Shown here piece after piece: positions 1 to 9,171 of a DNA stretch of 64,000 nucleotides. A model generated the notes under the pieces. It searched no databases. It was not told where the DNA came from and saw only the letters and a list, made by a program, of their open reading frames with translations. The position numbers were made by a program, and so were the translations under genes. Each line of letters starts with the position of its first letter. Positions within the stretch are counted from its first letter, which is position 1. The stretch spans positions 558,001-622,000 of the forward strand of contig CANMSO010000003.1 in NCBI GenBank assembly GCA_947500545.1. The letters are read 5' to 3'. The DNA comes from an uncultured Aquimarina sp. Lineage in GTDB: Bacteria; Bacteroidota; Bacteroidia; Flavobacteriales; Flavobacteriaceae.

Positions 1-1005
1 GTTACTCCAACATTTGTAAATCTAAAGATGAAAGAGGGAAAACCATACGCCACAATATTAGAAAACTTAAAGAAGGATGTAGATCAACCTTTGATCGCTA
101 TTCTTACGCTTAACACAATCGCACATACCGTAGGAGCAATTTTGGTAGGAGTGCAAGCAGAATCATTACCTTATAAATTTGAAATACTTGGTATTAATAT
201 GGTTGGAATTGTATCAGCAATTATGACAATGTTGATTCTGGTAGTTTCGGAGATAATTCCTAAAACTATAGGGGCGACGTATTGGAAACAATTGGCCAAC
301 TTTACTTCGAAAGCGTTGATTGTATTGATTGCTCCACTAAAATATACGGGATTATTATGGCTACTTAGGCTTACAACCAAACTTATTGGCGGTAAGGGAC
401 ACCATGGATCTGTACTAAGTAGAGAGGATTTTACGGCTATGGCAGATATTGCAGAAGAAGAAGGTGTTTTTGAAGAATCAGAATCCAAAGTAATTAAGAA
501 TTTATTGAATTTTAAAGCTGTTTTGGCAAAGAATATCATGACGCCCAGAAGCGTGCTTAAACTTGCTCCCGAAGAGCAAAATATCAAAGACTTTTTCGAA
601 GCTAATAAAGAGTTACGATTTTCAAGAATACCTGTTTACAAAGATAATCCCGATCACATTACCGGATATGTACTCAAAGATGAGGTGTATAAGGAAATGG
701 CAGAGGACAAACATGATAAAAAACTTGGCGACTTAAAACGACAAATATTTGTTGTTGATCGTAACACCGCGGTGCCTAATTTATTCGAAAAATTAGTAGA
801 ACAACGCGAGCATATGGCATTAGTGGTTGATGAATACGGTTCTGTAAGTGGTGTGGTTAGTATGGAAGACGTAATCGAAACTCTTTTGGGGTTAGAGATC
901 ATGGATGAAAGTGATAAAGACACAAATATGCAAGAACTGGCTCGTAAGAATTGGGAAAATCGAGCAAGGCGATTAGGTATCTTAGACGATAATCCTGAAG
1001 AATGA
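1..1005 (+). CDS. CNNM/CBS-domain membrane protein (CorC/HlyC-like), 5' truncated by window
   Basis: The reading frame is open from base 1. The first ATG, at 28, is internal, because the codons before it (VTPTFVNLK) continue a typical DUF21/CNNM core, so the gene begins outside the window. The visible part has three hydrophobic segments, including one around a VVSEIIPKTIG motif, and then a paired CBS region. That region runs from NIMTPRSV near residue 170 of the visible ATG frame to SMEDVIETLLG near residue 285. The protein stops soon after the CBS pair, so the usual C-terminal CorC_HlyC domain is absent. Family members are inner-membrane proteins linked to magnesium or cobalt handling; the substrate cannot be read here. 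The stop overlaps the next start as ATGA, suggesting translational coupling with ogt. Confidence 0.85.
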   Translation, partial: VTPTFVNLKMKEGKPYATILENLKKDVDQPLIAILTLNTIAHTVGAILVGVQAESLPYKFEILGINMVGIVSAIMTMLILVVSEIIPKTIGATYWKQLANFTSKALIVLIAPLKYTGLLWLLRLTTKLIGGKGHHGSVLSREDFTAMADIAEEEGVFEESESKVIKNLLNFKAVLAKNIMTPRSVLKLAPEEQNIKDFFEANKELRFSRIPVYKDNPDHITGYVLKDEVYKEMAEDKHDKKLGDLKRQIFVVDRNTAVPNLFEKLVEQREHMALVVDEYGSVSGVVSMEDVIETLLGLEIMDESDKDTNMQELARKNWENRARRLGILDDNPEE

Positions 1006-1481
1006 TTCAAACGGCATATATAGAAACACCCTTGGGGATTGCTACATTATCTGGTGATGAAAATGGAATAACCAATGTTTCAGTTACTCAAGAATCGGTA
1101 GAAACACCTTCAACAGAGATTCCTTCTTATTTACAAGATACAGTGCTTCAATTACAAGAATATTTTATTGGACAACGCACTACTTTTGATCTTAAGCTAA
1201 ATCCATCAGGAACTGATTTTCAGAAAAAAGTATGGCAAGAACTGCTAAACATTCCTTTTGGTAAAACTGCTACGTATTTGGATATGGCCAAAAGATTAGG
1301 TGATCCCAAATGTATACGCGCGGCAGCAAGTGCCAATGGTAAAAATCCGTTGTGGATCATTGTCCCATGTCACCGTGTGATCGGTAGCGATGGATCGCTC
1401 ACAGGCTATGCGGGTGGATTATGGCGTAAAAAGTGGTTGCTTGATCATGAAAACCCTGTAAAGCAACAATCATTGTTTTAA
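1002..1481 (+). CDS. ogt: Methylated-DNA--[protein]-cysteine S-methyltransferase (Ogt type)
   Basis: This 159-residue cytoplasmic repair protein transfers the alkyl group from O6-alkylguanine (and O4-alkylthymine) to its own cysteine. The active-site PCHRV motif is at residues 122-126 with acceptor Cys123. The helix-turn-helix DNA-binding part (GTDFQKKVWQELLNIPFGKT, residues 70-89) and the following YAGG segment match the MGMT/Ogt C-terminal domain. The length fits the short Ogt form without an Ada regulatory domain. It starts inside the stop codon of the upstream CNNM gene (ATGA). A 7-bp stem hairpin at 1553-1571 lies downstream but has no T-tract. Confidence 0.93.
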   Translation: MIQTAYIETPLGIATLSGDENGITNVSVTQESVETPSTEIPSYLQDTVLQLQEYFIGQRTTFDLKLNPSGTDFQKKVWQELLNIPFGKTATYLDMAKRLGDPKCIRAAASANGKNPLWIIVPCHRVIGSDGSLTGYAGGLWRKKWLLDHENPVKQQSLF

Positions 1482-1661
1482 AACCCCTCGGTCATTACAA
1501 GGAGTACACAACGAAGTAATCTCTCAATTTATATTTTTAATATACTTTTCTCAGTTTCAAAAAATGAAACTCTGGGATCTTATTATTGCATGATGGGTTG
1601 TTCACTTTTTTTAATTAAATTGGCATGAACTCAATTTTTCGCACTAATAAAACTTAAACAG

Positions 1662-2822
1662 ATGAAAATCTTCAAAAAATTTCTTAAAGCACTATTAGCT
1701 ATAATTGTTCTATGCGTTATTGGATTATACGTATTTGATTCTGAATATATTTTTAAAGGAGTACGTGTAGTTTATATGACCGGTCATACTACGGCATATT
1801 TAGATGATTATACCCATTTTGATAATCGTACTATAGAAAAGGGAAATGCTAATTTGCCCTGGGCAATACATGAAGAGTATAATAAAGCGAAATCAACAGA
1901 TAGGCTTGATACGATTAATGCTAAGTTAGGAACGGTTGCATATATGATTATCAAAAATGATAGTATTTGGTATGAGAAATATGCAGATGGATTTGGTGTT
2001 GAATCGAAAACCAATTCGTTTTCTATGGCCAAAAGCATGGTCACGGCCATGTTGGGGAAAGCGATAATGGACGGTCATATTAAAAACCTGGATCAACCAT
2101 TGGGAGATTTCTTTCCAGAATTTTCTGAAGGCCTGGCGGCAAAAACCACTGTAGGAGACTTATCGTCAATGTCCTCTGGTCTTAATTGGATCGAAAGTTA
2201 TACCAGTCCATTCTCGATAACTGCAAAAACATATTATGATACGAATATCAGAGAAGTATTACTAGGACTAGAAGTTGTTGAAGAACCAGGGAAAGAATTC
2301 AAGTATCTAAGTGGTAATACTCAATTACTAGGTATGGTAATCGAAAAAGCCACAGGGAAGACGTTATCACAATATTTAAGTGAAAGTTTCTGGAAACCTA
2401 TGGGGATGGAGCAAGAAGCAATTTGGCAGTTGGATAGTGAAGATAGCGGTATGGAAAAAGCCTATTGCTGTGTTGCCAGTAACGCTAGAGATTTTGCTCG
2501 TTTTGGAGTGTTATTTAAAAACAAAGGAGTTTTTGCCGGGCAACAATTATTACCTGTAGAGTTTACAGAATTGGCAACTAAACCAAGATTTGAAAATGAC
2601 GACATGTATGGTTACGGTTTATGGATTTCTGATCACCTTGATAAGAAGATCTTTGCTATGCGAGGTATTCTGGGGCAATATGTAATTTGTATTCCAGAAG
2701 ATGATATTATCATTGTGCGACTAGGACATAATAGAGGACAGTTTGTTCCAGGTGAATCATTTACAGAAGACTTCTTTGTCTTTATCGAAGAGGCTTATAA
2801 GATGCTTGAGAATGCTTCATAA
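1662..2822 (+). CDS. Beta-lactamase-fold serine hydrolase, membrane anchored
   Basis: This 386-residue protein has a single N-terminal membrane segment (about residues 8-24), so the catalytic domain probably faces the periplasm. The class C beta-lactamase/penicillin-binding-protein SxxK motif is SMAK at residues 121-124. The second motif is likely within YCCVASN and the third near the C-terminal LGHNRG. Such proteins include D-aminopeptidases, esterases and amide hydrolases, and the substrate cannot be read from sequence. Its 3' end overlaps the start of the exonuclease gene by 11 bp, so the two are probably co-transcribed. A second, unrelated-looking member of the fold is at 50292. Confidence 0.85.
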   Translation: MKIFKKFLKALLAIIVLCVIGLYVFDSEYIFKGVRVVYMTGHTTAYLDDYTHFDNRTIEKGNANLPWAIHEEYNKAKSTDRLDTINAKLGTVAYMIIKNDSIWYEKYADGFGVESKTNSFSMAKSMVTAMLGKAIMDGHIKNLDQPLGDFFPEFSEGLAAKTTVGDLSSMSSGLNWIESYTSPFSITAKTYYDTNIREVLLGLEVVEEPGKEFKYLSGNTQLLGMVIEKATGKTLSQYLSESFWKPMGMEQEAIWQLDSEDSGMEKAYCCVASNARDFARFGVLFKNKGVFAGQQLLPVEFTELATKPRFENDDMYGYGLWISDHLDKKIFAMRGILGQYVICIPEDDIIIVRLGHNRGQFVPGESFTEDFFVFIEEAYKMLENAS

Positions 2823-3525
2823 ATTAGATCTCGAACATATTTTATTTCTGGACATAGAAACGGTACCAGAGCATAAAGATTTTGAGGGTCTGAGTGATGA
2901 AATGAAGTATCTATGGGCAGATAAAACCAAATACCAACGTAAAGAAGACTTTTCACCAGAAGAATTTTACGAACGGGCAGGTATTTGGGCAGAATTTGGT
3001 AAAATAGTATGTATATCGGTAGGATATTTTACTTTCAAAGGAGAAACCAGATCGTTTAGGACTACTTCATTTTATGGAGAAGAAAAACAACTGCTAATCG
3101 ATTTCAAAAATTTAATCGAAACACATTTTGGCAAACCACATCACTTGTTATGTGCTCATAATGGTAAAGAATTTGATTTTCCGTATATCGCCCGTAGAAT
3201 GATTATTCATAATATTTCGTTACCCTATAAACTGAATCTTTTTGGTAAAAAGCCATGGGAGGTAGCTCATCTAGACACGTTAGACCTTTGGAAGTTTGGC
3301 GACTACAAACACTATACTTCTCTTAAGTTGTTAACCAGCATTTTAGGAATCCCGTCACCAAAAGATGATATTGATGGTAGCCAGGTTCGACAAGTGTATT
3401 ATGAGGATCAGGATATAGATCGTATTATTATCTATTGTGAAAAAGATACGGTGGCAGTAGCTCAGATTTTACTTCGTTTACGACAAGAGCCATTGCTAAG
3501 TGATGATGAGGTTATATCTGTGTAA
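2812..3525 (+). CDS. Predicted 3'-5' exonuclease, PolB-like (RNase H fold)
   Basis: The 237-residue protein has the DnaQ/PolB-exonuclease pattern: a first metal-binding motif FLDIETVP (Asp14, Glu16), a middle AHNGKEFDFPYI motif, and a C-terminal YCEKDTVAVAQILLRL that supplies the last Asp. This arrangement is typical of the PolB-like predicted exonuclease family common in Bacteroidota (PF10108 by recall). I chose the ATG at 2812 over the in-frame ATG at 2743. The 23 extra residues lie wholly inside the upstream hydrolase gene, and the domain begins immediately after 2812. The overlap with the hydrolase is 11 bp. The substrate is likely single-stranded DNA or RNA ends (family inference). Confidence 0.8.
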   Translation: MLHKLDLEHILFLDIETVPEHKDFEGLSDEMKYLWADKTKYQRKEDFSPEEFYERAGIWAEFGKIVCISVGYFTFKGETRSFRTTSFYGEEKQLLIDFKNLIETHFGKPHHLLCAHNGKEFDFPYIARRMIIHNISLPYKLNLFGKKPWEVAHLDTLDLWKFGDYKHYTSLKLLTSILGIPSPKDDIDGSQVRQVYYEDQDIDRIIIYCEKDTVAVAQILLRLRQEPLLSDDEVISV

Positions 3526-3901
3526 GACTCAAAAGTATTTTGAAACTATTGCAAAAAAATTTCCCTCTCCATATAGTAGGAGAGGGAATTATACGTAATT
3601 ATATACCCGTCGTGTCCCCCAACAAACCTAAACAGCTACCGTTACACCGATATACAAATTCAAGCCTTTTCCCTTCGATATAATTACAAGCAAGCAGGGT
3701 GGAAAATAAAATTCCCCTACCAAATTTTGTTAGTAATAATCAATAGAATAAAAAGCTAAATAAAGATGTTATGTGTAAGCGTGTGTGAAGTAATCTTGAT
3801 GATGCGAATATAGAAATTTATTTTAACATAGCGTAAAAATCGTTAACATTTTTTTAAGGATTTACTATAGAAACCAAGAATAATTCAGGAAGAGTCCTTC
3901 G
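3526..3901. other. Convergent intergenic gap with terminator and possible small RNA
   Basis: 376 bp between the exonuclease (+) and the FRG gene (-). It contains a strong hairpin (3561-3588). Next to it, at about 3600-3720, is a stretch visibly richer in G+C than the rest of the gap. On the minus strand this stretch is open for about 30 codons and reads KGKGLNLYIGVTVAV before a stop, but it has no ATG. No gene is called; see the finding on a possible minus-strand small RNA. Confidence 0.5.
3561..3588 (-). terminator. Intrinsic terminator hairpin
   Basis: A perfect 10-bp stem (3561-3570 with 3579-3588) and 8-nt loop. Read on the minus strand, the stem is followed at once by a run of seven T. 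On the plus strand there is no T-tract, so it works best for minus-strand transcripts. The FRG gene stop is about 310 bp upstream on that strand. Confidence 0.75.
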
Positions 3902-4693
3902 TTATAGTTTTGTGTAATCTCCTGAATATCTTATTTTTAGCTCATCTGCCAAGCCGCTTAACTCTGGAAATACAACGCTAGGTGTTATTCCAGATTTAAA
4001 AAGTTCTCTATAAATTCGTTTTTTGCTGGAACCAGCTATTTGAATTTTTCTTAGCCTTATTTTATTTACTTTGGTTCCTATGTGTTGCTCCATGTTATTT
4101 ATAGGAATAGCTTGCGCGCCATGAACGGTAAAAGTTCCTTTTTGTGCTAATATTCTGGGATTATTTTGAATTGGTCTAATTGCTATAGGTAAAATTCCGT
4201 CTGGAACTTTTTCTAAAAAATTATTATTGTATTTAAGCTCGTAATTTCTTAGTTCATCATGCTCGACAGTTGGTATTGTTACATGATCAATGTTTAATGT
4301 GATATCATTCAATGACCAGGGGTCTAATATCCAAACACAACTATCTTCGGGAGTTTTAAATTTTTGAACAGAAAAATACAAAGCGAATAGATAACTTTCG
4401 GACCAATCCAAAAGTCTTGTGGGCAGACCATAATGCTGCATTATATAAAGCCATTCAAGATAGTATTCTGGTTTTGTCTTTGTAAAAGCACCCGCTTTTA
4501 AAATGAAGTCTCTTGCCATTTCACGCTCAAAAGATCTCTTAAGGGTGTTTCTGTATATAGACGGAACTAAATCCCATGAAGCGTTTGATTGCCCTCTGTA
4601 CCATGGGTGAACCGTGGTTCTATAATCCATTTTCCAATCATCGATAATGTTTTCAACTACATCTATATATTCTCCCAGGGTAGAAACTTTCAT
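3902..4693 (-). CDS. FRG domain-containing protein
   Basis: This 263-residue cytoplasmic protein carries the FRG-domain signature near the N-terminus, WYRGQSNASWDLVPSIYR (about residues 27-44). It is followed by the conserved MQHYGLPTRLLDWSES block, and later by an ILAQKGTFTVHG segment, which also fits the family. The molecular activity of FRG domains is not settled. They are frequent in restriction and other defence-type neighbourhoods (established observation, cited from memory). Here it stands alone, followed by a long untranslated region and a terminator; upstream is a beta-helix lipoprotein gene 69 bp away on the same strand. The family call is secure and the role is unknown. Confidence 0.85.
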   Translation of the reverse strand: MKVSTLGEYIDVVENIIDDWKMDYRTTVHPWYRGQSNASWDLVPSIYRNTLKRSFEREMARDFILKAGAFTKTKPEYYLEWLYIMQHYGLPTRLLDWSESYLFALYFSVQKFKTPEDSCVWILDPWSLNDITLNIDHVTIPTVEHDELRNYELKYNNNFLEKVPDGILPIAIRPIQNNPRILAQKGTFTVHGAQAIPINNMEQHIGTKVNKIRLRKIQIAGSSKKRIYRELFKSGITPSVVFPELSGLADELKIRYSGDYTKL

Positions 4694-4762
4694 TTTTTAT
4701 TACTAATTTTTTTAAACTGCCTTTCTGTATAAGATGTTTGAAGACCTTCGAAACGAAAAAAA

Positions 4763-6709
4763 CTACATACAGGTATTACCTGTTAGCGTAACTGCATCCG
4801 GGTTATCTGAATTGTTATTGATACATTCAAACCTAGATGCTCCTGTAGGTTCAGAGATCGTATTATTTAAGATAGAAACAGACGTATTAGCGCCAAACAA
4901 ACGAATCCCATCACTTTCATTTGGCTTAATGGTGTTTAATGATACTTCTACATTGTATGCATTACCAACTTGAACATCACCAAGTACATCATTACCTGTA
5001 AATGTCACTCCGTTTGTACTAGATAAAATGACTGCGTTTATATTCAGGAACGTATTATTTTCTACGGTTACCGTATTATTTCTGTGCTCGTCTGAATTAT
5101 TTAATTGAGCAAAATATACATGAAAACTTCCTGAAGTAACTTCATTACCACTAACTTCTATATTATTATTAAAGGTATTCGTTGCAGCAATACCATTACC
5201 CGAAACGTTTATAACATTGTCTATAAATCGAGAATCTATAGTTTTGGTCATTTGTATACCAAGTCCACAATTTGTAATGATATTATCATGTACAAAAGTA
5301 TCTTTTGTGCCCGTTGTAATTCCCAGACGATAGCCATCAATGGTATTATTGGCAATCTCATTATTGAATATCGTTTCGCTTTCTGTTCCACCAGCGGCAA
5401 ATATAGCCCAACTCTCTGTACCTATTCCTGAAGCTTGAAACCTATTATTGATAATTCTGGTATCGGATACAAGCGAATAAACAGCTCTTGTTCCTATATC
5501 ATTGTCTTCTATAGTAATATCTTGACCAATTGTAGCTGTTATAAAACCACCTCTACTACCAGTTTCAGTATTTTTTCTAATCGTGATATCAAATGCTCTC
5601 TGGCGCTCCATGAGTACTCCATTATCATCTCTAAATCTATCAGGTTCAATATTAATAGCATAACCTACTTCACCGCCATCAGAGTTAGAAGAAGGTTGAC
5701 CAGCATTAATGAATGAGTTTCCTTCAATTAGGATATCACGACCATCGGTTAGTACAATAGCCATTCTACGTGAATTTACAAATTCACAATTTCTAATAAT
5801 TACTCCATTTGTTGGGTTATAATCAGGGTTAAACGAAAACCCAAAAGAATTTATATTTATTGAACCTGCTGAACCTTCTATAAATTTAAGTCCATCTACG
5901 ACAATATTTCTTCCTGAACGTATCGTAAACAAATGGCTTCCTTCGAGGCCTTGATCGGCAGGAGAATATACGCGTTGATCTCTATCTCCGTATAAAGTAC
6001 CTCCACTTATTGTGGCATTTTCTACATCACGAACAGCCAAAATACTTCCTCCTTTTGTTCCCGATTCACCCGGAAAAATTCGAAGATTAGTATCATCAGA
6101 CATTTTTAGATGAAAATCTGAAGGAATATTTATAGCCTCTAATGAAGGTCGAAAATTTTGATCAGAAGTAGTACTGGTTACTTTGGTAACTTCAAAAAAG
6201 GCATCAAACCTTCCAATTTCGAAAGTTGTAGCGCCTAATTCTTTGGTATAAAACATTAGCCTTTCCAACTCGGCATTATTTTTTAAGGCAATTTCAGAAG
6301 TAGTTCTACCTTCTACAATATCCCATCGTAGCGAGTAGAATCTAAATGTAGGATCTATGAGTTGTACGTCTCCCTCTATAGTAAGAACTTTGCTCAAAAG
6401 CCTGCCATCTATTCTCCCTCCCGAAAATACCAGTATACCATCGCCAACAATGTCTCCGCCTTCAAATTCGAAAGTAACATTAGGCGGTAATGTTATAGTT
6501 TCTCCGCCAAGGTCTAATACGCAATCTATTACAATTGTGGAATTTGCTGCTATGTTTGACAAATCAAAATCACACGGAGTGGTAATTACATTTTCTGGCT
6601 GGTCTGGGATAATCTCTCCAATAGGGTCATCTCCATCAATACTTTCATTACTACATGAAATTGTAATATATGTTAGTGCGACAAATAGGTAAGGGATGAG
6701 CTTTTTCAT
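4763..6709 (-). CDS. Right-handed parallel beta-helix lipoprotein
   Basis: The 648-residue product begins with a lipoprotein signal ending at TISCSN (lipid-anchored Cys near residue 19), so it should be membrane anchored outside the cytoplasm. From about residue 220 it is made of repeating short strands with Asn ladders (for example GNEVTSG, NTIDGY, NTFLNI), the pattern of right-handed beta-helix (pectate-lyase-like, PbH1 repeat) proteins. An N-terminal segment with GGETITLPPNVTFEFEGG resembles the beta-helix start seen in polysaccharide lyases and depolymerases. No catalytic residues can be named. A polysaccharide-acting or surface adhesive role is possible. No SusC/SusD pair is next to it, so a classical utilisation locus is not supported. 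Confidence 0.75.
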   Translation of the reverse strand: MKKLIPYLFVALTYITISCSNESIDGDDPIGEIIPDQPENVITTPCDFDLSNIAANSTIVIDCVLDLGGETITLPPNVTFEFEGGDIVGDGILVFSGGRIDGRLLSKVLTIEGDVQLIDPTFRFYSLRWDIVEGRTTSEIALKNNAELERLMFYTKELGATTFEIGRFDAFFEVTKVTSTTSDQNFRPSLEAINIPSDFHLKMSDDTNLRIFPGESGTKGGSILAVRDVENATISGGTLYGDRDQRVYSPADQGLEGSHLFTIRSGRNIVVDGLKFIEGSAGSININSFGFSFNPDYNPTNGVIIRNCEFVNSRRMAIVLTDGRDILIEGNSFINAGQPSSNSDGGEVGYAINIEPDRFRDDNGVLMERQRAFDITIRKNTETGSRGGFITATIGQDITIEDNDIGTRAVYSLVSDTRIINNRFQASGIGTESWAIFAAGGTESETIFNNEIANNTIDGYRLGITTGTKDTFVHDNIITNCGLGIQMTKTIDSRFIDNVINVSGNGIAATNTFNNNIEVSGNEVTSGSFHVYFAQLNNSDEHRNNTVTVENNTFLNINAVILSSTNGVTFTGNDVLGDVQVGNAYNVEVSLNTIKPNESDGIRLFGANTSVSILNNTISEPTGASRFECINNNSDNPDAVTLTGNTCM

Positions 6710-6784
6710 TTTGAAGTTTTTGGGGGCGAAGTAGTTGTAATTAATATATAAAAGTACTAAAATATTATTTACTTTATTTTTTAA

Positions 6785-8200
6785 TTACTTCTTGGCCTTG
6801 TATTCAAACCATGTTTTGCCATAATCATCACTTTGATACCAATATTTTTTATCACATTTTGTAAAAAATATAGTTTCGTCTTTTCCTGGTGAGAAAACAT
6901 TACAATCACCTCTGGGGAGATTACGAACTTCCCAAGTATCACCATCATGATCTTTAACATACAAGTAAGCTGGTCTTTTGGCAGTTGCATTTAATTTTAA
7001 ATCTGGGCCTAAAATAATTTTTGTTGATGTTTCGGTTACCATTGGCACCCGTTTTACATCATTTGAGAGTGCTACTTTTTCGAATTTTATGTTTTTCCGG
7101 TCAGAGCGCAGTAATAACTTCTGTTTTCCGGTAGCTTTACTATAAATATAAATATGGTACTTGCCTTTGTAAAAAATGGGGTAGGAAGGTTGCGAAAAAA
7201 ATTTTCCCGCTTCTGTTTTGGCATGTCTAAATTCTGATTGTGCGGTCCAGGTAAAACTATTATCTGCCCAAAAGATATTAAAATTACTATCAACTAATAA
7301 AAATTGATCATCTACCACATATAAAGAAGGGATTTTCTCAAGTGCTTTTGGCAAAGACATATATTCCAGACCATTTTCATCACCATATAAAAAACTACCG
7401 TTTGCGAGTGTGCATGTCAACTTATTATTCTTTAGTGACATTTTTGTGATCTGTTGGTATGTTGGTGTTTTTATGAGTTTATAATTTGTCACCTTTCCCG
7501 CTGCATCTTTATCCATTTTGAAAACCATGCCAAGAGTGGTATACATATATTTCACTTTTGGACGCGGAGCTTTATTTTCTCTTGCAACTAGTGCTTTGGC
7601 AAAAGTAGTTACCATCTTATCAACCTTGGTATTTTCTATAAATTTCCAAGCTTGCTCAATTGCTTCAATTTGGGGGTTGAATTCTGGCTTATAAATGGTA
7701 ACATATCTTTTTACATCTGGAGTGTTATCTATTTTGAGGGTTAAAACTTGTTGCGACTTTTTACTTTCCCTGACCAGGAACATGAGCCCCCCGTTAGTTA
7801 CAATTCCGGGTTTCACGGTAAAAGATTCTTCTATCGGGATTCGTAAATATTTATTATATCCAATCTCAAGTCCTTTTAGTTTTATGGCAACAAACTCGTA
7901 CTCACCTTCGCGTAGCTCAAGATTGATGAAGTCATTTTTTGAAGCTAATAAAATCTGACTACCACTAGATTTGGCTTTACTCAAAAAAGCTTTGCGCTTA
8001 TACTCAATTTCGACCACTAGATTTTCTGAATACGATTCTTTGTTCCAGGAAAACTGAATTGAAAATAACCCTTTATCAGAGGTTTCGGCACTCCTTGTAC
8101 TCGTATTAAAAGCCAAAGTACTACCAAAGGAATAGAACAAGAAGCTAAATAAAATAAGGGTGTATCTAACTTTAGAAGTAGGACTTTGTAGGTTTTTCAT
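6785..8200 (-). CDS. Exported protein of unknown function
   Basis: 471 residues with an N-terminal hydrophobic signal (about residues 13-31, ending near TLAFNTS). The mature part is beta-rich, with many aromatic and Lys residues, and shows short repeated units such as YHIYIYSKATGKQKLLLRSD and YWYQSDDYGKTWFEYK. The SDDYGKTW piece resembles BNR/Asp-box-type loops found in propellers, but too few are visible to call a fold. I do not recognise a family. A TAnnTTTG -7 box lies just upstream, so it is probably its own transcription unit. Confidence 0.6.
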   Translation of the reverse strand: MKNLQSPTSKVRYTLILFSFLFYSFGSTLAFNTSTRSAETSDKGLFSIQFSWNKESYSENLVVEIEYKRKAFLSKAKSSGSQILLASKNDFINLELREGEYEFVAIKLKGLEIGYNKYLRIPIEESFTVKPGIVTNGGLMFLVRESKKSQQVLTLKIDNTPDVKRYVTIYKPEFNPQIEAIEQAWKFIENTKVDKMVTTFAKALVARENKAPRPKVKYMYTTLGMVFKMDKDAAGKVTNYKLIKTPTYQQITKMSLKNNKLTCTLANGSFLYGDENGLEYMSLPKALEKIPSLYVVDDQFLLVDSNFNIFWADNSFTWTAQSEFRHAKTEAGKFFSQPSYPIFYKGKYHIYIYSKATGKQKLLLRSDRKNIKFEKVALSNDVKRVPMVTETSTKIILGPDLKLNATAKRPAYLYVKDHDGDTWEVRNLPRGDCNVFSPGKDETIFFTKCDKKYWYQSDDYGKTWFEYKAKK

Positions 8201-8225
8201 AAGTTCAATGTATTTTGAGGGTGTA

Positions 8226-8233
8226 CAAAGCTA
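8226..8233 (-). promoter_or_regulatory. Bacteroidota -7 promoter box for the exported protein gene
   Basis: On the minus strand this reads TAGCTTTG, an exact match to the Bacteroidota sigma-70 -7 consensus TAnnTTTG, 25 bp before the start codon at 8200. No clear -33 TTTG was found at the expected spacing. Confidence 0.45.
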
Positions 8234-8295
8234 ATAAAGTATTTTTATTTCTTAAAGACTTAATAATAAATATATTAACGGTTAGCGTGTAGTAA

Positions 8296-9171
8296 CTATA
8301 GTACCTTTTGAATTACTGGATTAAAAGCTTTTGATGCAACGACTACGGTATCACCAATAGTAAGATCTTGTATTTCTGATTCCTGAGCAATGATCTTGAC
8401 TACATTTGTACCGATAAGAACTGTAACCATATAGACTACGTCCTCGGGTTGTATGGCAATTACTTCACCAGTAAATCTAAACTTAGCACTCATCTGGTGA
8501 GATGTAAATATTGCTGTAGGTGTTCCTGACTTAGTAATACTTCCGTTTTCGAGGATATATACTGTATCAGATAGCTTTAGGATTTCACCAATATTATGAC
8601 TTACCAAAATTGTGGTTAGATTATACTGTTTATGAAGTTTTAAAATGTAATCCTGTAGTGCTATTCTCATTTTAGTGTCCAGAGCAGATAGCGGTTCATC
8701 CAAAAGAAGGATCTCTGGCCTTTGAACCAGTGCTCTTGCCAGAGCAACACGTTGTTGCTGACCACCCGATAACCGATCAGGTTTTTGATATTGTAATTCG
8801 CCCAAGGCTACAATGGCTATAAGTTCATCTATTATATCAGTATCCTGATTTTTTGTTAGTGCATACTCCAAGTTTTCACGCACAGTCATATTCGGAAACA
8901 AAGCATAATCCTGAAACACAAATCCTATTTTTCGTTTTTGTGGTTTACGATTGATTTTTGCATCGGTATCTAACCAAACGTTTTCGTTTACTTTAATTTT
9001 TCCATGATCTGGAGAAAGTAAACCAGCGAGCATACGTAGGGTTGAGGTTTTTCCGGCACCAGACTCACCATAAAGTGTTACAAACTGGCCGGGCTCTAAT
9101 GCCAGCTCAATGTCTAAGGAAATAGTACCTTTTGCAGTGTGTAATTGCTTATGTAAAGACAATTGGATCAT
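8296..9171 (-). CDS. modC: Molybdate ABC transporter ATP-binding protein
   Basis: The 291-residue ATPase has Walker A GESGAGKT (residues 35-42), signature LSGGQ (134-138) and Walker B LLLDE (155-159). A C-terminal TOBE/Mop-like domain follows (from about residue 225), the layout of ModC. It powers import of molybdate (or tungstate) together with ModB and ModA. Its start overlaps the end of modB by 4 bp, and it closes the long purine/molybdate gene run. There is no ModE regulator nearby and I saw no Moco riboswitch. Length is shorter than the E. coli protein, in line with a single TOBE unit. Confidence 0.92.
   Translation of the reverse strand: MIQLSLHKQLHTAKGTISLDIELALEPGQFVTLYGESGAGKTSTLRMLAGLLSPDHGKIKVNENVWLDTDAKINRKPQKRKIGFVFQDYALFPNMTVRENLEYALTKNQDTDIIDELIAIVALGELQYQKPDRLSGGQQQRVALARALVQRPEILLLDEPLSALDTKMRIALQDYILKLHKQYNLTTILVSHNIGEILKLSDTVYILENGSITKSGTPTAIFTSHQMSAKFRFTGEVIAIQPEDVVYMVTVLIGTNVVKIIAQESEIQDLTIGDTVVVASKAFNPVIQKVL

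Noticed and set aside
1553..1571. 7-bp stem hairpin after ogt
   Set aside because: Short stem and no T-tract; not called as a terminator.
1808..2050. 80-residue minus-strand open frame in the serine hydrolase gene
   Set aside because: A shadow frame in a gene with clear catalytic motifs on the other strand.
2743..2811. 23-residue N-terminal extension of the exonuclease
   Set aside because: It lies wholly within the serine hydrolase gene; the ATG at 2812 gives a domain that starts at once.
6357..6692. 111-residue plus-strand frame over the beta-helix lipoprotein start
   Set aside because: It opposes the signal peptide and N-terminal region of a well-formed gene; Ser/Pro-rich antisense composition.
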